A DNA stretch of 64,000 nt from JBNKHG01 sp050290225 (GTDB lineage Bacteria; Pseudomonadota; Gammaproteobacteria; Pseudomonadales; Cellvibrionaceae): positions 144,607 to 208,606 of the forward strand of contig JBNKHG010000057.1 in the NCBI GenBank assembly GCA_050290225.1. Direction: 5' to 3'. A program made the translations under genes and the position numbers. Shown one piece after another: positions 52,909-62,629 of this stretch. The notes below the pieces were generated by a model. It saw only the letters and a program-made list of their open reading frames with translations. It did not search any database and was not told the origin of the DNA. Position 1 is the first letter of the stretch. Every line of letters begins with the position of its first letter.

Positions 52909-54768
52909 CTAGCTGGCAGTCTGTTGGGGTTCTTTAAGCGTTTCAGCCACCGCGGGCGTGTGTTCGCGAACCTGCTGGTAAATTTCGCTGGCGGTAATAG
53001 GCATGCCGCCATAGCTGCGAATGGACATCAGCGTTTTGGGCGCCACTTCCAGCTCGTTAATCAACAGAGTTCGCATCTGGCCATCGCGGTTCTGGTCGAT
53101 GACCCACACATGGCGATGGGACTCGATAAAGTCCACCACCTGTTGGTTGAAGGGGAAGGCGCGAATCCGCAGCCCGTCAATTGGCAGGCCCTCAACCGTC
53201 AGTTGATCGATGGCCTCTTCCGCTGACTGGGTGCTCGTTCCGAAGTAGATCAGTCCGTAATCAGTGCGGGTGCTTGCGTTTTGAATCACCGGTGCCGGGA
53301 CATATTCCTTGGCGGTCTCGAACTTGCGATTGAGACGGTCCATATTGTCCACATAGGCATCGCTGTCCTCCGTGTAGATCGCATAGGGATCGCGGGAGGT
53401 GCCACGGGTGAAAAAGGCGCCCTTGGTGGGGTGAGTACCCGGGTAGGTGCGGTAGCAGATGCCGTCGCCGTCCACATCCAGGTAACGACCGAAGCGCTGC
53501 ATCTTTTCCAGCTCGTCGGTGTTGAGCACTTTGCCTCGATCATAGCGACGCTCGTCGTTCCACTCCAGGGGCGGGGATATATGGTCGTTCATGCCCAGGT
53601 CCAGATCGGACATTACGATTATCGGTGTTTGTAACTGCTCGGCCAGGTCAAAAGCACCGGCACCGAAATCGAAACACTCTTTGGGGGAACTGGGGAAAAG
53701 CAGCACATGTTTGGTATCGCCGTGGGAGGCGTACGCACAGGCGAGAATATCAGGTTGTTGGGTGCGGGTTGGCATACCTGTCGAGGGGCCGGCACGCTGC
53801 ACATTGACCAGTACCGCAGGCACTTCGGCAAAGTAGGCAAGTCCCAAGAATTCGCTCATCAGTGAAATTCCGGGACCGCTGGTGGCGGTAAAGGCGCGCG
53901 CGCCGTTCCAGGAGGCGCCAATCACCATGCCAATGGCGGAGAGTTCATCCTCGGCTTGGGCGATGGCGTAGTTTTTCTTGCCGGAACCGGGGTCTATGCG
54001 CAGCCGCTTGGCATATTTTTCAAAGGCGTCGATGACCGATGTGGAAGGCGTGATCGGGTACCAGGCCGCGACCGTCGCGCCGCCGTAGATGGCGCCGAGG
54101 CCGGTGGCGGTGTTGCCGCTGACCAGGATGCTGTCGCCGACCAGGTCACGCCTTTCAATGCGAATGCCGATGGGACACTTGAATTCCTGGGCGGCATGCT
54201 GGTAGCCCAGCTCCAAGGCGTGAATATTGGGCGCAACAAGCTTTTCCTTGCCCTTGAACTGATCTGCCACCAGATCCTTGAGCACGCCAAATTCGATGTC
54301 GAGCAGTGCCGCCAGCGCGCCGACGTAAATCACGTTTTTAAACAGCTGGCGCTGGCGCGGATCACGGTATTCATGCAGGCAGATTTTCGTCAGTGGAATA
54401 CCGATATAGTTGATGTCATTGCGAATCAGGCGCAAGTCCAGGGGCTTGGTGGAGTCGTAAACGAAGTAGCCGCCGGGCAGTACCTCCTTGACGTCCTGGG
54501 TCATACTCTGGGGGTTGATGGCGACCATCAGGTCGACCCCTTCGCGACGCCCCATATAGCCCTTCTCGCTCACCCGTACCTCGTACCAGGTAGGCAGACC
54601 CTGAATGTTTGAGGGGAAGATATTTTTCGGGCTGACCGGTACGCCCATACGGAAGATCGCCTTGGCAAACATATGGTTGGCGCTGGCGGAGCCCGTACCG
54701 TTGACGTTGGCGAACTTAACAACGCAGTCATTGACCGCTGAGATCGGTGGTGTATTTACAGCTTGCAT
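52909..54768 (-). CDS. korA: 2-oxoacid:ferredoxin oxidoreductase, fused gamma/alpha subunit (KorA-like)
   Basis: The 619-residue protein starts with a gamma domain (about 1-190; NGTGSASANHMFAKAIFRMG) joined to the alpha subunit (about 195-590; GNTATGLGAIYGGATVAAWYPITPST, TSGPGISLMSEF). This fusion is typical of the two-subunit enzymes of aerobic and microaerobic bacteria. It overlaps the upstream GltD-like gene by 13 bp, so translation is coupled. With KorB it forms the catalytic complex. Confidence 0.9.
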   Translation of the reverse strand: MQAVNTPPISAVNDCVVKFANVNGTGSASANHMFAKAIFRMGVPVSPKNIFPSNIQGLPTWYEVRVSEKGYMGRREGVDLMVAINPQSMTQDVKEVLPGGYFVYDSTKPLDLRLIRNDINYIGIPLTKICLHEYRDPRQRQLFKNVIYVGALAALLDIEFGVLKDLVADQFKGKEKLVAPNIHALELGYQHAAQEFKCPIGIRIERRDLVGDSILVSGNTATGLGAIYGGATVAAWYPITPSTSVIDAFEKYAKRLRIDPGSGKKNYAIAQAEDELSAIGMVIGASWNGARAFTATSGPGISLMSEFLGLAYFAEVPAVLVNVQRAGPSTGMPTRTQQPDILACAYASHGDTKHVLLFPSSPKECFDFGAGAFDLAEQLQTPIIVMSDLDLGMNDHISPPLEWNDERRYDRGKVLNTDELEKMQRFGRYLDVDGDGICYRTYPGTHPTKGAFFTRGTSRDPYAIYTEDSDAYVDNMDRLNRKFETAKEYVPAPVIQNASTRTDYGLIYFGTSTQSAEEAIDQLTVEGLPIDGLRIRAFPFNQQVVDFIESHRHVWVIDQNRDGQMRTLLINELEVAPKTLMSIRSYGGMPITASEIYQQVREHTPAVAETLKEPQQTAS

Positions 54769-56549
54769 AGATTGCCCGCCTTTGTCTCAGTGAAAAGGAA
54801 CTTCTGCATGTCCCAGGCGCCGGTAGGGCAGCGCTCGGCGCAGAGTCCACAGTGGAGGCATACATTTTCGTCTTTGATCAGGGCGCGTGCCGTGGGCAGA
54901 TCGTCGGACACGTAAAGGTCCTGGGCGAGGTTGTCCGCGGGGGCGCGCAATCGCTGACGCAGTTGCTCCTCTTCGACGTTGGCTGTGAAGGTGATACAGG
55001 CGGTTGGGCATATATCGGCGCAGGCATCGCATTCGATACAGCGCTCGGCAGTGAAAACCGTCTGAACATCGCAGTTCAGGCAGCGCTGGGCTTCTTTCAG
55101 CGCCTGGGCCTGATCAAACCCGAGTTCCACTTCCACCTTGGGGTCGCTTAGCGCTTCGTACAGTGACACGGTGGGGACCATGCGGCGCTGGTCGTCCACC
55201 ACATTGTTATCAAAGCTCCACTCGTGGATTCCCATTTTCTGGCTCACCAGGGTGACATGGGGTTCGGGGCGCTCCTGAATATTATCGCCCTTGCAGAACA
55301 GGTCGATAGATATGGCAGCCTGATGGCCGTGGGCCACGGCGGTGATAATATTTTCCGGGCCAAAGGCGGCGTCTCCGCCGACGAAGACTTTGCCGTTGGA
55401 GGTCTGGAAGGTGACCGGATCGACAGTGGGCATATCCCACTCGTTAAAATCGAGACCGAGATCGCGCTCTATCCAGGGAAAACTGTTCTCCTGGCCGATG
55501 GCGATCAGGATTTCGTCGCACTCCATCAGCACCGGTTCTTCGCCGGTGGATACCAGGCGACGCTTGCCGTCTTCGTCATAAACGGCGCTCACCCGGTCGA
55601 AGGTGATGCCGGTGAGTTTGCCGTTGTCGTGAATAAATTCCAGTGGCACGTGATTATCGATAATGGGGATATTCTCGTGCATGGCATCCTCTTTTTCCCA
55701 AGGGGACGCCTTCATGGTTTCGAAGGGACTGCGCACTACCACCGTGACTGATTCACCCCCCAGGCGCCGGGCCGTGCGGCAGCAATCCATCGCGGTGTTG
55801 CCACCGCCAAGTACAATCACGCGCTTGTCGATGCTGTGGATATGGTCGAAGGCTACTCCGGCCAACCAATCGATGCCCACGTGAATATGTTCGTCGGCTT
55901 GCTGGCGGCCGGGAATATCCAGGTCGCGACCCCGGGGAGCACCGGTGCCGATGAACACGGCATCAAACTGCTGGTCGAGAATACCTTTGAGGCTGTCTAC
56001 TCGTTGGCCATAGTGGCCGACGATGCCCATGTTCATCACATAGTCCACTTCTTCATTGAGCACGATTTCCGGCAGGCGAAAATCGGGAATCTGGCTGCGC
56101 ATCATGCCACCGCCTCGCTCCTGCTCGTCGTAGAGGTGAATCTCATAGCCCAGTGGCAACAGATCGCGGGCCACGGTGAGCGAGGCCGGACCGCCTCCGA
56201 TCAATGCCACGCGTTTACCGTTCTTGTTGACGGGAGGGGGGGGAATAAGCGCTTGGACATCGGCCTTGTTATCGGCTGCCACGCGTTTGAGGCGGCAGAT
56301 GGCCACCGGTTCCTCTTCGATGCGTCCTCGCCGGCAAGCCGGCTCACAGGGACGGTCGCAAACGCGCCCCAGGATGCCGGGAAAAACATTGGATTCCCAG
56401 TTCACCATATAGGCGTCGGTGTAACGTTGGGCAGCTATTAAGCGAATATATTCGGGTACGGGGGTATGGGCCGGGCAGGCGAATTGGCAGTCTACTACCT
56501 TGTGGTAGTACTGCGGATTTTGTGTATTTGTCGGTTTCACGAACTCCAC
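54756..56549 (-). CDS. GltD-like FAD oxidoreductase with two 4Fe-4S ferredoxin domains
   Basis: The 597-residue protein has N-terminal cysteines of the glutamate synthase small-subunit type (Cys21, 25, 64, 68, 72), an FAD motif (VALIGGGPASLTVA) and an NADPH motif (VIVLGGGNTAMDC). C-terminal 2x[4Fe-4S] ferredoxin repeats follow (CIECDACADICP, CLHCGLCAERCP). It probably transfers electrons between the 2-oxoacid oxidoreductase and NAD(P)H. It is the first gene of the three-gene operon. The 291 bp upstream (56550-56840) are AT-rich and hold no gene. Confidence 0.88.
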   Translation of the reverse strand: MEFVKPTNTQNPQYYHKVVDCQFACPAHTPVPEYIRLIAAQRYTDAYMVNWESNVFPGILGRVCDRPCEPACRRGRIEEEPVAICRLKRVAADNKADVQALIPPPPVNKNGKRVALIGGGPASLTVARDLLPLGYEIHLYDEQERGGGMMRSQIPDFRLPEIVLNEEVDYVMNMGIVGHYGQRVDSLKGILDQQFDAVFIGTGAPRGRDLDIPGRQQADEHIHVGIDWLAGVAFDHIHSIDKRVIVLGGGNTAMDCCRTARRLGGESVTVVVRSPFETMKASPWEKEDAMHENIPIIDNHVPLEFIHDNGKLTGITFDRVSAVYDEDGKRRLVSTGEEPVLMECDEILIAIGQENSFPWIERDLGLDFNEWDMPTVDPVTFQTSNGKVFVGGDAAFGPENIITAVAHGHQAAISIDLFCKGDNIQERPEPHVTLVSQKMGIHEWSFDNNVVDDQRRMVPTVSLYEALSDPKVEVELGFDQAQALKEAQRCLNCDVQTVFTAERCIECDACADICPTACITFTANVEEEQLRQRLRAPADNLAQDLYVSDDLPTARALIKDENVCLHCGLCAERCPTGAWDMQKFLFTETKAGNLCKL

Positions 56550-56840
56550 CGCTGTATCTGTGTGACTGGCTTATTCTGAGCCGTTTTCAGGTTTTTCCAA
56601 CTGATTGGAGTTGTTCAAACCTTTTCGTGGCTTTTAAAGCCTTTTAATAATAATTTTTGATTGTTTTAATTGTGTTTTACTCAGCAGGTTTCAACGTATT
56701 AACGCTACTTGTAAGGATATATATCAAATTCCAGATGAGATTACACGCGATTCTCGTCGTCTGTTTTAACTAATATGAATTTGTAAGGACTACCCTGCAG
56801 TTTTTCACTAGTTCGATACAATTTCTGCCTATTTACCCGA

Positions 56841-57740
56841 TTATATTTCCTTGTTATCGCTAAAAACGGTCATGCCTGGCTTGCCGTACCAGTAGCCATT
56901 ACAGTGATCCTCGGAGATCAATGCCAGCGGTTGCGTGTCTTGACTGATTGCGTCGGCAAAACTTTCCACAACTTTGCCTGTTCGTTCATTTTGAGGACTA
57001 ATTCGCAGAATATCGACACCCATTTCTCGCATATCCCGCCATTGACTTAACAGGTTGTAGTAGCTGTCTGACTGGGTCTGAATACCATTGAGGGTGAAGA
57101 GATTCTGGGATTCCTGGGTACGCATCGAAATACCCTCGGGAAATTTCAGACAGCTGAGCTGGCAGTTGTCTTTGGGCAGGTTTTGGGCGCGGGCGGTGAA
57201 ACAGCGTGCAGAGTAAGCCAGAGGCAATTTCCCGTAGCTGAAAACCTCGGTTTCAATCCGGTCGGCAAAACCCATAGTGCGGGCATCGTCGAGAATGCCG
57301 GAAAGCGCGTTGCGATTTAGCTCCACCGGCATGACCCAGCGTTTCAGGCCGCGCTTGTGAAGTCTGGCCAAAGTATGAGCGTTGTAAATATTGATAGAGG
57401 TGCCTGCGACAAAAGGCAGTTTGCGCTCCGACAGCAATTGTACGGCCGCCATGTCGTTGGCCTCGATCAGGCAGGGGCTGTTGTCGCAGATCTTTTTCAG
57501 GCTGCTGATTTCGGAGCGGGCTTCGATCAGGGCAAGGGTTGAGAGAACCACCTCTTTACCCGATTCGCAGAGATCGGCGGCGAGCTGGAGCCAGTCTGGC
57601 GTTCGCAATTCCTGCCGTTTGGGGCAGACCGCTTCCCCCAGGTAAATAATGTCAACGGGAGACTCGAGCATCTGTTGGTAGAAGTTGTGAACCTTTTGCC
57701 GTGGCCAATAGTAGAGGATGGGGCCGAGGGAGAGTTTCAT
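56841..57740 (-). CDS. ubiV: Oxygen-independent ubiquinone hydroxylation protein UbiV (U32)
   Basis: The 299-residue U32-family protein retains cluster cysteines Cys39, Cys180, Cys193 and Cys197 at the same positions as in E. coli UbiV. With UbiU it forms the complex that hydroxylates ubiquinone precursors without oxygen. It is the last of five co-directed genes starting at nrdJa. The U32 peptidase label seen in databases is historical. Confidence 0.93.
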   Translation of the reverse strand: MKLSLGPILYYWPRQKVHNFYQQMLESPVDIIYLGEAVCPKRQELRTPDWLQLAADLCESGKEVVLSTLALIEARSEISSLKKICDNSPCLIEANDMAAVQLLSERKLPFVAGTSINIYNAHTLARLHKRGLKRWVMPVELNRNALSGILDDARTMGFADRIETEVFSYGKLPLAYSARCFTARAQNLPKDNCQLSCLKFPEGISMRTQESQNLFTLNGIQTQSDSYYNLLSQWRDMREMGVDILRISPQNERTGKVVESFADAISQDTQPLALISEDHCNGYWYGKPGMTVFSDNKEI

Positions 57741-57856
57741 GGTTTCCTGCTTTCCATTGAAGTTTTTAAGCTATGTCGACTCAGTTAGGGATGTGGTATG
57801 TTGTCGCGCGAATAGCCACCCATTCATTTGGCACATCGTGGCGGTCTTGTCCTGGT

Positions 57857-58852
57857 TTACTGCCAGGATCGGTGATAGGCGCCCAGGGTAGTCTGTGACC
57901 CTTCCGATACGCTTTCCAAAACCTCCAGCCATTCCGCTCTCGGGGCAAAGTCTTGTTGCTTGGTGTTGAAGGTGTCCAGTGCTTCGCGCCAAACCCGGAC
58001 AATCTGTTCCACATAAGCCGGGCTACGCTGCCGCCCCTCAAGCTTAATTGCTTTGATACTCATTTCTGCAAGTGCTGGAATCAAATTAAGCGTATTCAAG
58101 CTAGTGGGCTCCTCCAGTACATTGTAGATATTGCCGTCGACTTCAAAGCGACCCTTGCAGAGCGTCGGGTAACCGGCGTTTTCATTGTCTTTGTAGCGAT
58201 CGATTAAAACATTGTTCAGTCGCGACTCGCGTCCCTGGGGTGTTTCACTCCAGCGCACCGCTTTGGCCGGTGAGCAGGCGCCGCAGGTATTGGGGGATTC
58301 GTCGGTCACATAGCTGGAAAGGTGACAGCGGCCTTCGGCCATGATGCAGAGGCTTCCATAGCCGAACACTTCCAGGTCAACGGGACTCTGTTCGGCCACG
58401 TACTTTACTTGCGATAGCGACAGTACCCGGGGTAACACGGCACGGCGAATGCCGAACTCCCGGTGATAGAATTTCAATGCCTCGGCATTGGTGCACGAAC
58501 CCTGCACCGAGAGGTGCAGGGGGAGGTTGGGGTACCTGTCCCTGGCGTAACCCATTACACCCATATCGGCAATGATCAACGCGTCGACGCCGAGACTGGC
58601 GGCATTGTCCACAGCTCTCTGCCAGCGCGCCCAACCTTGGGGTTGAGGGTAGGTGTTGATGGCGACAAAGATTTTGACCCCCTGGCTGCGGGCGTAATCC
58701 AGCGCCTTCCGGGCCTTGGCGTCGTTGAAATTCAAACCGGCAAAATGCCGGGCATTGGTATCATCTTTAAAGCCAATATAAACAGCATCGGCGCCATTAT
58801 CCGCGGCGGCTTTAAGGGCAGGTAGGCTGCCTGCCGGGCAAACCAGTTCCAT
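57857..58852 (-). CDS. ubiU: Oxygen-independent ubiquinone hydroxylation protein UbiU (U32)
   Basis: The 331-residue protein has the family N-terminus (MELVCPAGSLPALKAAADNG) and cluster cysteines Cys169, Cys176, Cys193 and Cys232, at the exact E. coli numbering. It works with UbiV in ring hydroxylation under anoxia, with prephenate as the oxygen source in the known pathway. The gap to ubiV is 116 bp without another frame. Confidence 0.94.
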   Translation of the reverse strand: MELVCPAGSLPALKAAADNGADAVYIGFKDDTNARHFAGLNFNDAKARKALDYARSQGVKIFVAINTYPQPQGWARWQRAVDNAASLGVDALIIADMGVMGYARDRYPNLPLHLSVQGSCTNAEALKFYHREFGIRRAVLPRVLSLSQVKYVAEQSPVDLEVFGYGSLCIMAEGRCHLSSYVTDESPNTCGACSPAKAVRWSETPQGRESRLNNVLIDRYKDNENAGYPTLCKGRFEVDGNIYNVLEEPTSLNTLNLIPALAEMSIKAIKLEGRQRSPAYVEQIVRVWREALDTFNTKQQDFAPRAEWLEVLESVSEGSQTTLGAYHRSWQ

Positions 58853-58927
58853 AGACTGATCCTTTTAATTGCAGTGACTGATAAAGTGTCCTTTGAACTT
58901 GATTTGGCCGTGATAAACACACCGCCG

Positions 58928-59419
58928 TTAACCCGATGGCATAAGCACCCGCCGGTCAAAATGGTCTGCCATACGCAAGCCCTGTTGCATCCATCGGGGC
59001 AGGCCGGTGATGTCGATACTGTCGATCAGGTTTTTAACCTCCAGACCGAGTTCCGTGTCGCCCTCCATGCTCAGCCTGCGTTGGAAAAACAGGGTGTCGG
59101 GATCCTGTTTGCGGGTTGCCAGTTGAATAAAGGATGACAGCGTGCCGCGAATCAGTGCTTCCGGTCTTTCCAGGCGCCGCAGTAAGCTGGGCTGGTTGTC
59201 CACCAGGCTCAGTGTTGCTTGAAAGCCAATATCGGTGATATCCATACCGAGCCGCCGTCCTTTGAGGAAATCCAGGTCGCCATCGGCTATGGCTTCGGCA
59301 AAGGCCTGTCGCAGCACTGTATCGGCGACAGCCTTTTGCAGTCGAAAGGGGCAATGTCGTGCCGCCAGACCCAGCAATGGTGGTATGACTTTAAGAGGGG
59401 GTGGTAGTGTCGGTATCAT
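58928..59419 (-). CDS. ubiT: Ubiquinone anaerobic biosynthesis accessory factor UbiT (SCP2)
   Basis: The 163-residue protein has an SCP2 lipid-binding domain (DLDFLKGRRLGMDITDIGFQ, then GDTELGLEVKNLID). UbiT is the lipid-binding partner of the oxygen-independent ubiquinone pathway. It precedes ubiU and ubiV in the standard order and is 50 bp after nrdJb. Confidence 0.9.
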   Translation of the reverse strand: MIPTLPPPLKVIPPLLGLAARHCPFRLQKAVADTVLRQAFAEAIADGDLDFLKGRRLGMDITDIGFQATLSLVDNQPSLLRRLERPEALIRGTLSSFIQLATRKQDPDTLFFQRRLSMEGDTELGLEVKNLIDSIDITGLPRWMQQGLRMADHFDRRVLMPSG

Positions 59420-59469
59420 CGGTGCAACTCAGCGGTTGTGTGGTTAACGCAGTTCTCCAATACGAACGG

Positions 59470-60192
59470 TCATCCGCATTTGGAATTGCCGCAGCTTAAA
59501 CAAGTCATGCAGCCATCCATCATGATCATGGCTTTTGTATGGCACTTGTTACAGAGCTGAGCACCTTCGGGGTAACCGCTGTCTTCCTCCCCGGCATTCT
59601 CTCCGGCACTCTCTCCGGCACTCTCCCCGGCTGCGCTTTTTTGTTCAAACGCTTTGCGCTTCTCATCCAGAATCTGTTTCTGGTGATCGCTGAGTTCATC
59701 ATTTTGCAGCATGCCGATCATCTTCATGTGAGACTCAATGGCGCAGCCGATTTCAGCGACAAGTGAGGGCATGAACTTGCCACCTTTTTTAAAGTAACCG
59801 CCTTGGGGATCAAACACCGCTTTCAGCTCTTCCACCAGGAAGGTGGCATCCCCCCCTTTGCGGAAGACTGCGGAAATGACCCGCGTCAGCGCCAGTACCC
59901 ATTGGAAATGCTCCATATTCTTGGAGTTGATAAAGACTTCGAACGGGCGTCGCTGTTCGTGATCGGTGCCCGGATTGAGCACAATATCATTGATGGTGAT
60001 GTAGAGCGCATGATCCGACAGCGGTGTTTTGATTTTGTAGGTGGCGCCCTGCAATAACTCCGGGCGGTCTACCTTTTCGTGCATATGCTCGATATCGAGC
60101 TCTTCGTTTTTGGGTTCCGCCGCGGGCTCTGGGGAAGCGTCTTTCTTTTTGACCTGAAAACCGATAATCGGTTTGTCAATTTTAATACTCAT
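59470..60192 (-). CDS. nrdJb: Class II ribonucleotide reductase, small C-terminal subunit NrdJb
   Basis: The 240-residue protein contains the TSCPD-type region (FINSKNMEHFQWVLALTRV) and a C-terminal cysteine-rich tail (CNKCHTKAMIMMDGCMTC, then SCGNSKCG) that should re-reduce the active site. A repetitive AGESAGESAGENAGE linker precedes the tail and is encoded by 12-bp repeats. It complements NrdJa, as in Pseudomonas split class II enzymes. Confidence 0.9.
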   Translation of the reverse strand: MSIKIDKPIIGFQVKKKDASPEPAAEPKNEELDIEHMHEKVDRPELLQGATYKIKTPLSDHALYITINDIVLNPGTDHEQRRPFEVFINSKNMEHFQWVLALTRVISAVFRKGGDATFLVEELKAVFDPQGGYFKKGGKFMPSLVAEIGCAIESHMKMIGMLQNDELSDHQKQILDEKRKAFEQKSAAGESAGESAGENAGEEDSGYPEGAQLCNKCHTKAMIMMDGCMTCLSCGNSKCG

Positions 60193-60217
60193 AATCTCTG
60201 CCTGTTGTGTCTATCCG

Positions 60218-62392
60218 TTAGAGCTTGCCGTAGTAGCCTTCTTTCAGGGCGTCGAACAGATTGGCTGCCGTATGCACTTCACCATCATATTCCACCTCTT
60301 CGTTACCCTTGAGTTCGACGATACTGCCGTCTTCCAGGGTAAACTGGTAAGTGGTGTTAGCCAGGTCCTCCTCTTTAACCAAAACACCCTGGAAGGCTTC
60401 CGGATTAAAGCGGAAGGTGGTGCAGCCCTTTAAACCCTGCTCGTAGGCATAGAGGTATATGTCCTTGAACTCTTCGAAGGGGAAATCGGTGGGGACGTTG
60501 GCGGTTTTTGAAATGGATGAATCCACCCACTTCTGCGCGGCCGCTTGCACGTCCACATGCTGTTGCGGGGAAACATCGTCGGCGCTGACAAAATAGTCCG
60601 GTAGTTTGTGCTTGTCGTCATTGGTGAACGGCATGGCTTCGGCATCCACCAATTGGCGGTAGGCCAGCAGCTCGTAGGAAAATACATCCACCTTGTCCTT
60701 GCTTTTTTTGCCCTGGCGAATGACATTGCGGGCGTAGTGGTGGGCAAAACTCGGCTCGATACCGTTACTGGCGTTGTTGGCCAGTGATAGAGCGATGGTT
60801 CCCGTCGGGGCGATAGAGCTGTGGTGGGTAAAGCGGCAGCCGTGACGTGCCAGGTCTTCGATCAACTGTGGATCTTCCTCGGCCACCTGTTGCATATAAC
60901 GGCTGTAGCGGACGTGCAGCAGTTTGCCAGGTATCTTGTCGCCCACCTTGATGCCGTCGGCGCTCATTTCAGGGCGCTTGCGCAACATGGCCGAAGTGAC
61001 GGTAAATTCCTCATCCATAATGGGGGCTGCGCCCTTTTCCCTGGCCAGTTCCAAACCTGTGCGCCAGCCGGCCAGGGCCAGCTCCTTGCTGACTTGCTCG
61101 GTGAAAGCCAGGGATTCCACGCTGCCGTAACGCATACGGAGCATGGTCAATGTGGAACCCAGTCCCAGGAATCCCATGCCGTGACGGCGCTTGTGCTCGA
61201 TTTCGTGTTGCTGCCGGGGTAGGGGGAGACCGTTGATTTCCACTACATTGTCGAGCATTCGGGTGAACACGCTCACCACTTGGCGGAACATCTCCCAATC
61301 AAAACGGGCATCGGGGGTGAAGGGGGCCTTGATAAAACGTGTAAGGTTGACAGATCCCAGCAGGCAGCTGCCATAGGGAGGCAGGGGCTGCTCTCCACAA
61401 GGGTTGGTGGCGCGCACATTTTCGCAGAACCAGTTGTTGTTCATCTCATTGACCTTGTCGATCAGGATAAAGCCCGGTTCGGCAAAGTCGTAGGTGGAAC
61501 TCATAATCACGTTCCACAGGCGTTGGGCGCGGATCGTTTTGTAGACCCGGCAGGCCACCAGACCTTCTTCATTGGTGACGTAGCCTTGGGTAATGGGGAA
61601 CTCCCGCCAGATCACCTGCTCTGGATCCTTGAGGTCAAGGGCGGCGCTGTCCTGCTCACTGATTTCTCTCTCCGAGACAGGAAAGGACAACGGCCAGTCG
61701 GCGTCGTCTTTCACTGCCTGGATAAAGGCGTCGGTGATCAGCAGCGACAGGTTGAACTGGCGCAGGCGACCGTCTTCGCGCTTGGCGCGGATAAATTCCA
61801 GCACATCCGGGTGACCGATATCGAAGGTGGCCATCTGCGCTCCGCGACGTCCACCGGCGGAGGAGACGGTGAAACACATCTTGTCATAGATATCCATAAA
61901 TGACAGCGGGCCGGAGGTGTGGGCACCAGCGCCGGAGACATAGGCGCCGCGAGGACGCAGGGTCGAGAACTCGTAGCCAATTCCACAGCCTGCCTTGAGG
62001 GTCAGACCGGCCTCCAGGTTCTTTTGCAGAATGGCCTCCATGGAGTCTTCAATAGTGTCGGAGACCGTGCAATTGATAGTGGATGTTGCGGGCTTGTGCT
62101 CCCAGGCGCCGGCATTGGAAATAATGCGGCCGGCGGGGATGGCACCATTACGCAGGGCCCAGAGAAATTGCTCGTACCAATGATTCTTGAGCTTTTTATT
62201 GATCTCGACATCCGCAAGGGCGCGGGCTACCCGCTGGTAGGTGGCGTCTATATCGGCGTCGACATTTTCACCGGTTTTACTTTTCAGGCGGTACTTTTTG
62301 TCCCAAATGTCCAGAGAGGTGTCCTGTAGGGCAATGGGATTGCTGTCTTCATTATAGCTATTGGTTGTGACTGCAGAGTTGCTTGTGTCCAT
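60218..62392 (-). CDS. nrdJa: Adenosylcobalamin-dependent ribonucleotide reductase, NrdJa
   Basis: The 724-residue catalytic subunit shows KAGCGIGYEFSTLRPRGA, the NPCGEQPLPPYGSCLLGSVN active-site loop and APTGTIALSLANNASNGIEP. It makes deoxyribonucleotides with vitamin B12, independently of oxygen. It is the first gene of a five-gene minus-strand group. An FNR-type box lies about 70 bp upstream of its start. No cobalamin riboswitch is visible. Confidence 0.93.
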   Translation of the reverse strand: MDTSNSAVTTNSYNEDSNPIALQDTSLDIWDKKYRLKSKTGENVDADIDATYQRVARALADVEINKKLKNHWYEQFLWALRNGAIPAGRIISNAGAWEHKPATSTINCTVSDTIEDSMEAILQKNLEAGLTLKAGCGIGYEFSTLRPRGAYVSGAGAHTSGPLSFMDIYDKMCFTVSSAGGRRGAQMATFDIGHPDVLEFIRAKREDGRLRQFNLSLLITDAFIQAVKDDADWPLSFPVSEREISEQDSAALDLKDPEQVIWREFPITQGYVTNEEGLVACRVYKTIRAQRLWNVIMSSTYDFAEPGFILIDKVNEMNNNWFCENVRATNPCGEQPLPPYGSCLLGSVNLTRFIKAPFTPDARFDWEMFRQVVSVFTRMLDNVVEINGLPLPRQQHEIEHKRRHGMGFLGLGSTLTMLRMRYGSVESLAFTEQVSKELALAGWRTGLELAREKGAAPIMDEEFTVTSAMLRKRPEMSADGIKVGDKIPGKLLHVRYSRYMQQVAEEDPQLIEDLARHGCRFTHHSSIAPTGTIALSLANNASNGIEPSFAHHYARNVIRQGKKSKDKVDVFSYELLAYRQLVDAEAMPFTNDDKHKLPDYFVSADDVSPQQHVDVQAAAQKWVDSSISKTANVPTDFPFEEFKDIYLYAYEQGLKGCTTFRFNPEAFQGVLVKEEDLANTTYQFTLEDGSIVELKGNEEVEYDGEVHTAANLFDALKEGYYGKL

Positions 62393-62452
62393 GTATTAAG
62401 CTGCTGTTCTGTATGGGTTGGTGGGCGGATGAAACACTAGATATGCGTGTTT

Positions 62453-62474
62453 GATATTGATTTAAGTCAATATC
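62453..62474. promoter_or_regulatory. FNR/Anr-type operator between nrdJa and moeA
   Basis: GATATTGA and TCAATATC form a perfect 8-bp dyad with a 6-bp centre. Within it, TTGATTTAAGTCAA (62457-62470) matches the FNR/Anr consensus TTGATN4ATCAA at 9 of 10 fixed positions. It is centred 71 bp from the nrdJa start and 166 bp from the moeA start. Confidence 0.7.
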
Positions 62475-62629
62475 TAGTATTTTGTACTACTTCTGCATGA
62501 CGCGACAAGCGCATTGAGGCAATTTGTTGAATCTTTTGGGGTAGGGGTGATCAGCTTGGATATGACTTGACCTGCATCATAGGGGATCAGCGATTTTTAC
62601 GGTTTACTGGCGACCCGTTTTAGACAGAG

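Noticed and set aside
56550..56840. FNR box upstream of the GltD-like/kor operon
   Set aside because: The best match (TTGGAGTTGTTCAA) deviates in several fixed positions and is not convincing.
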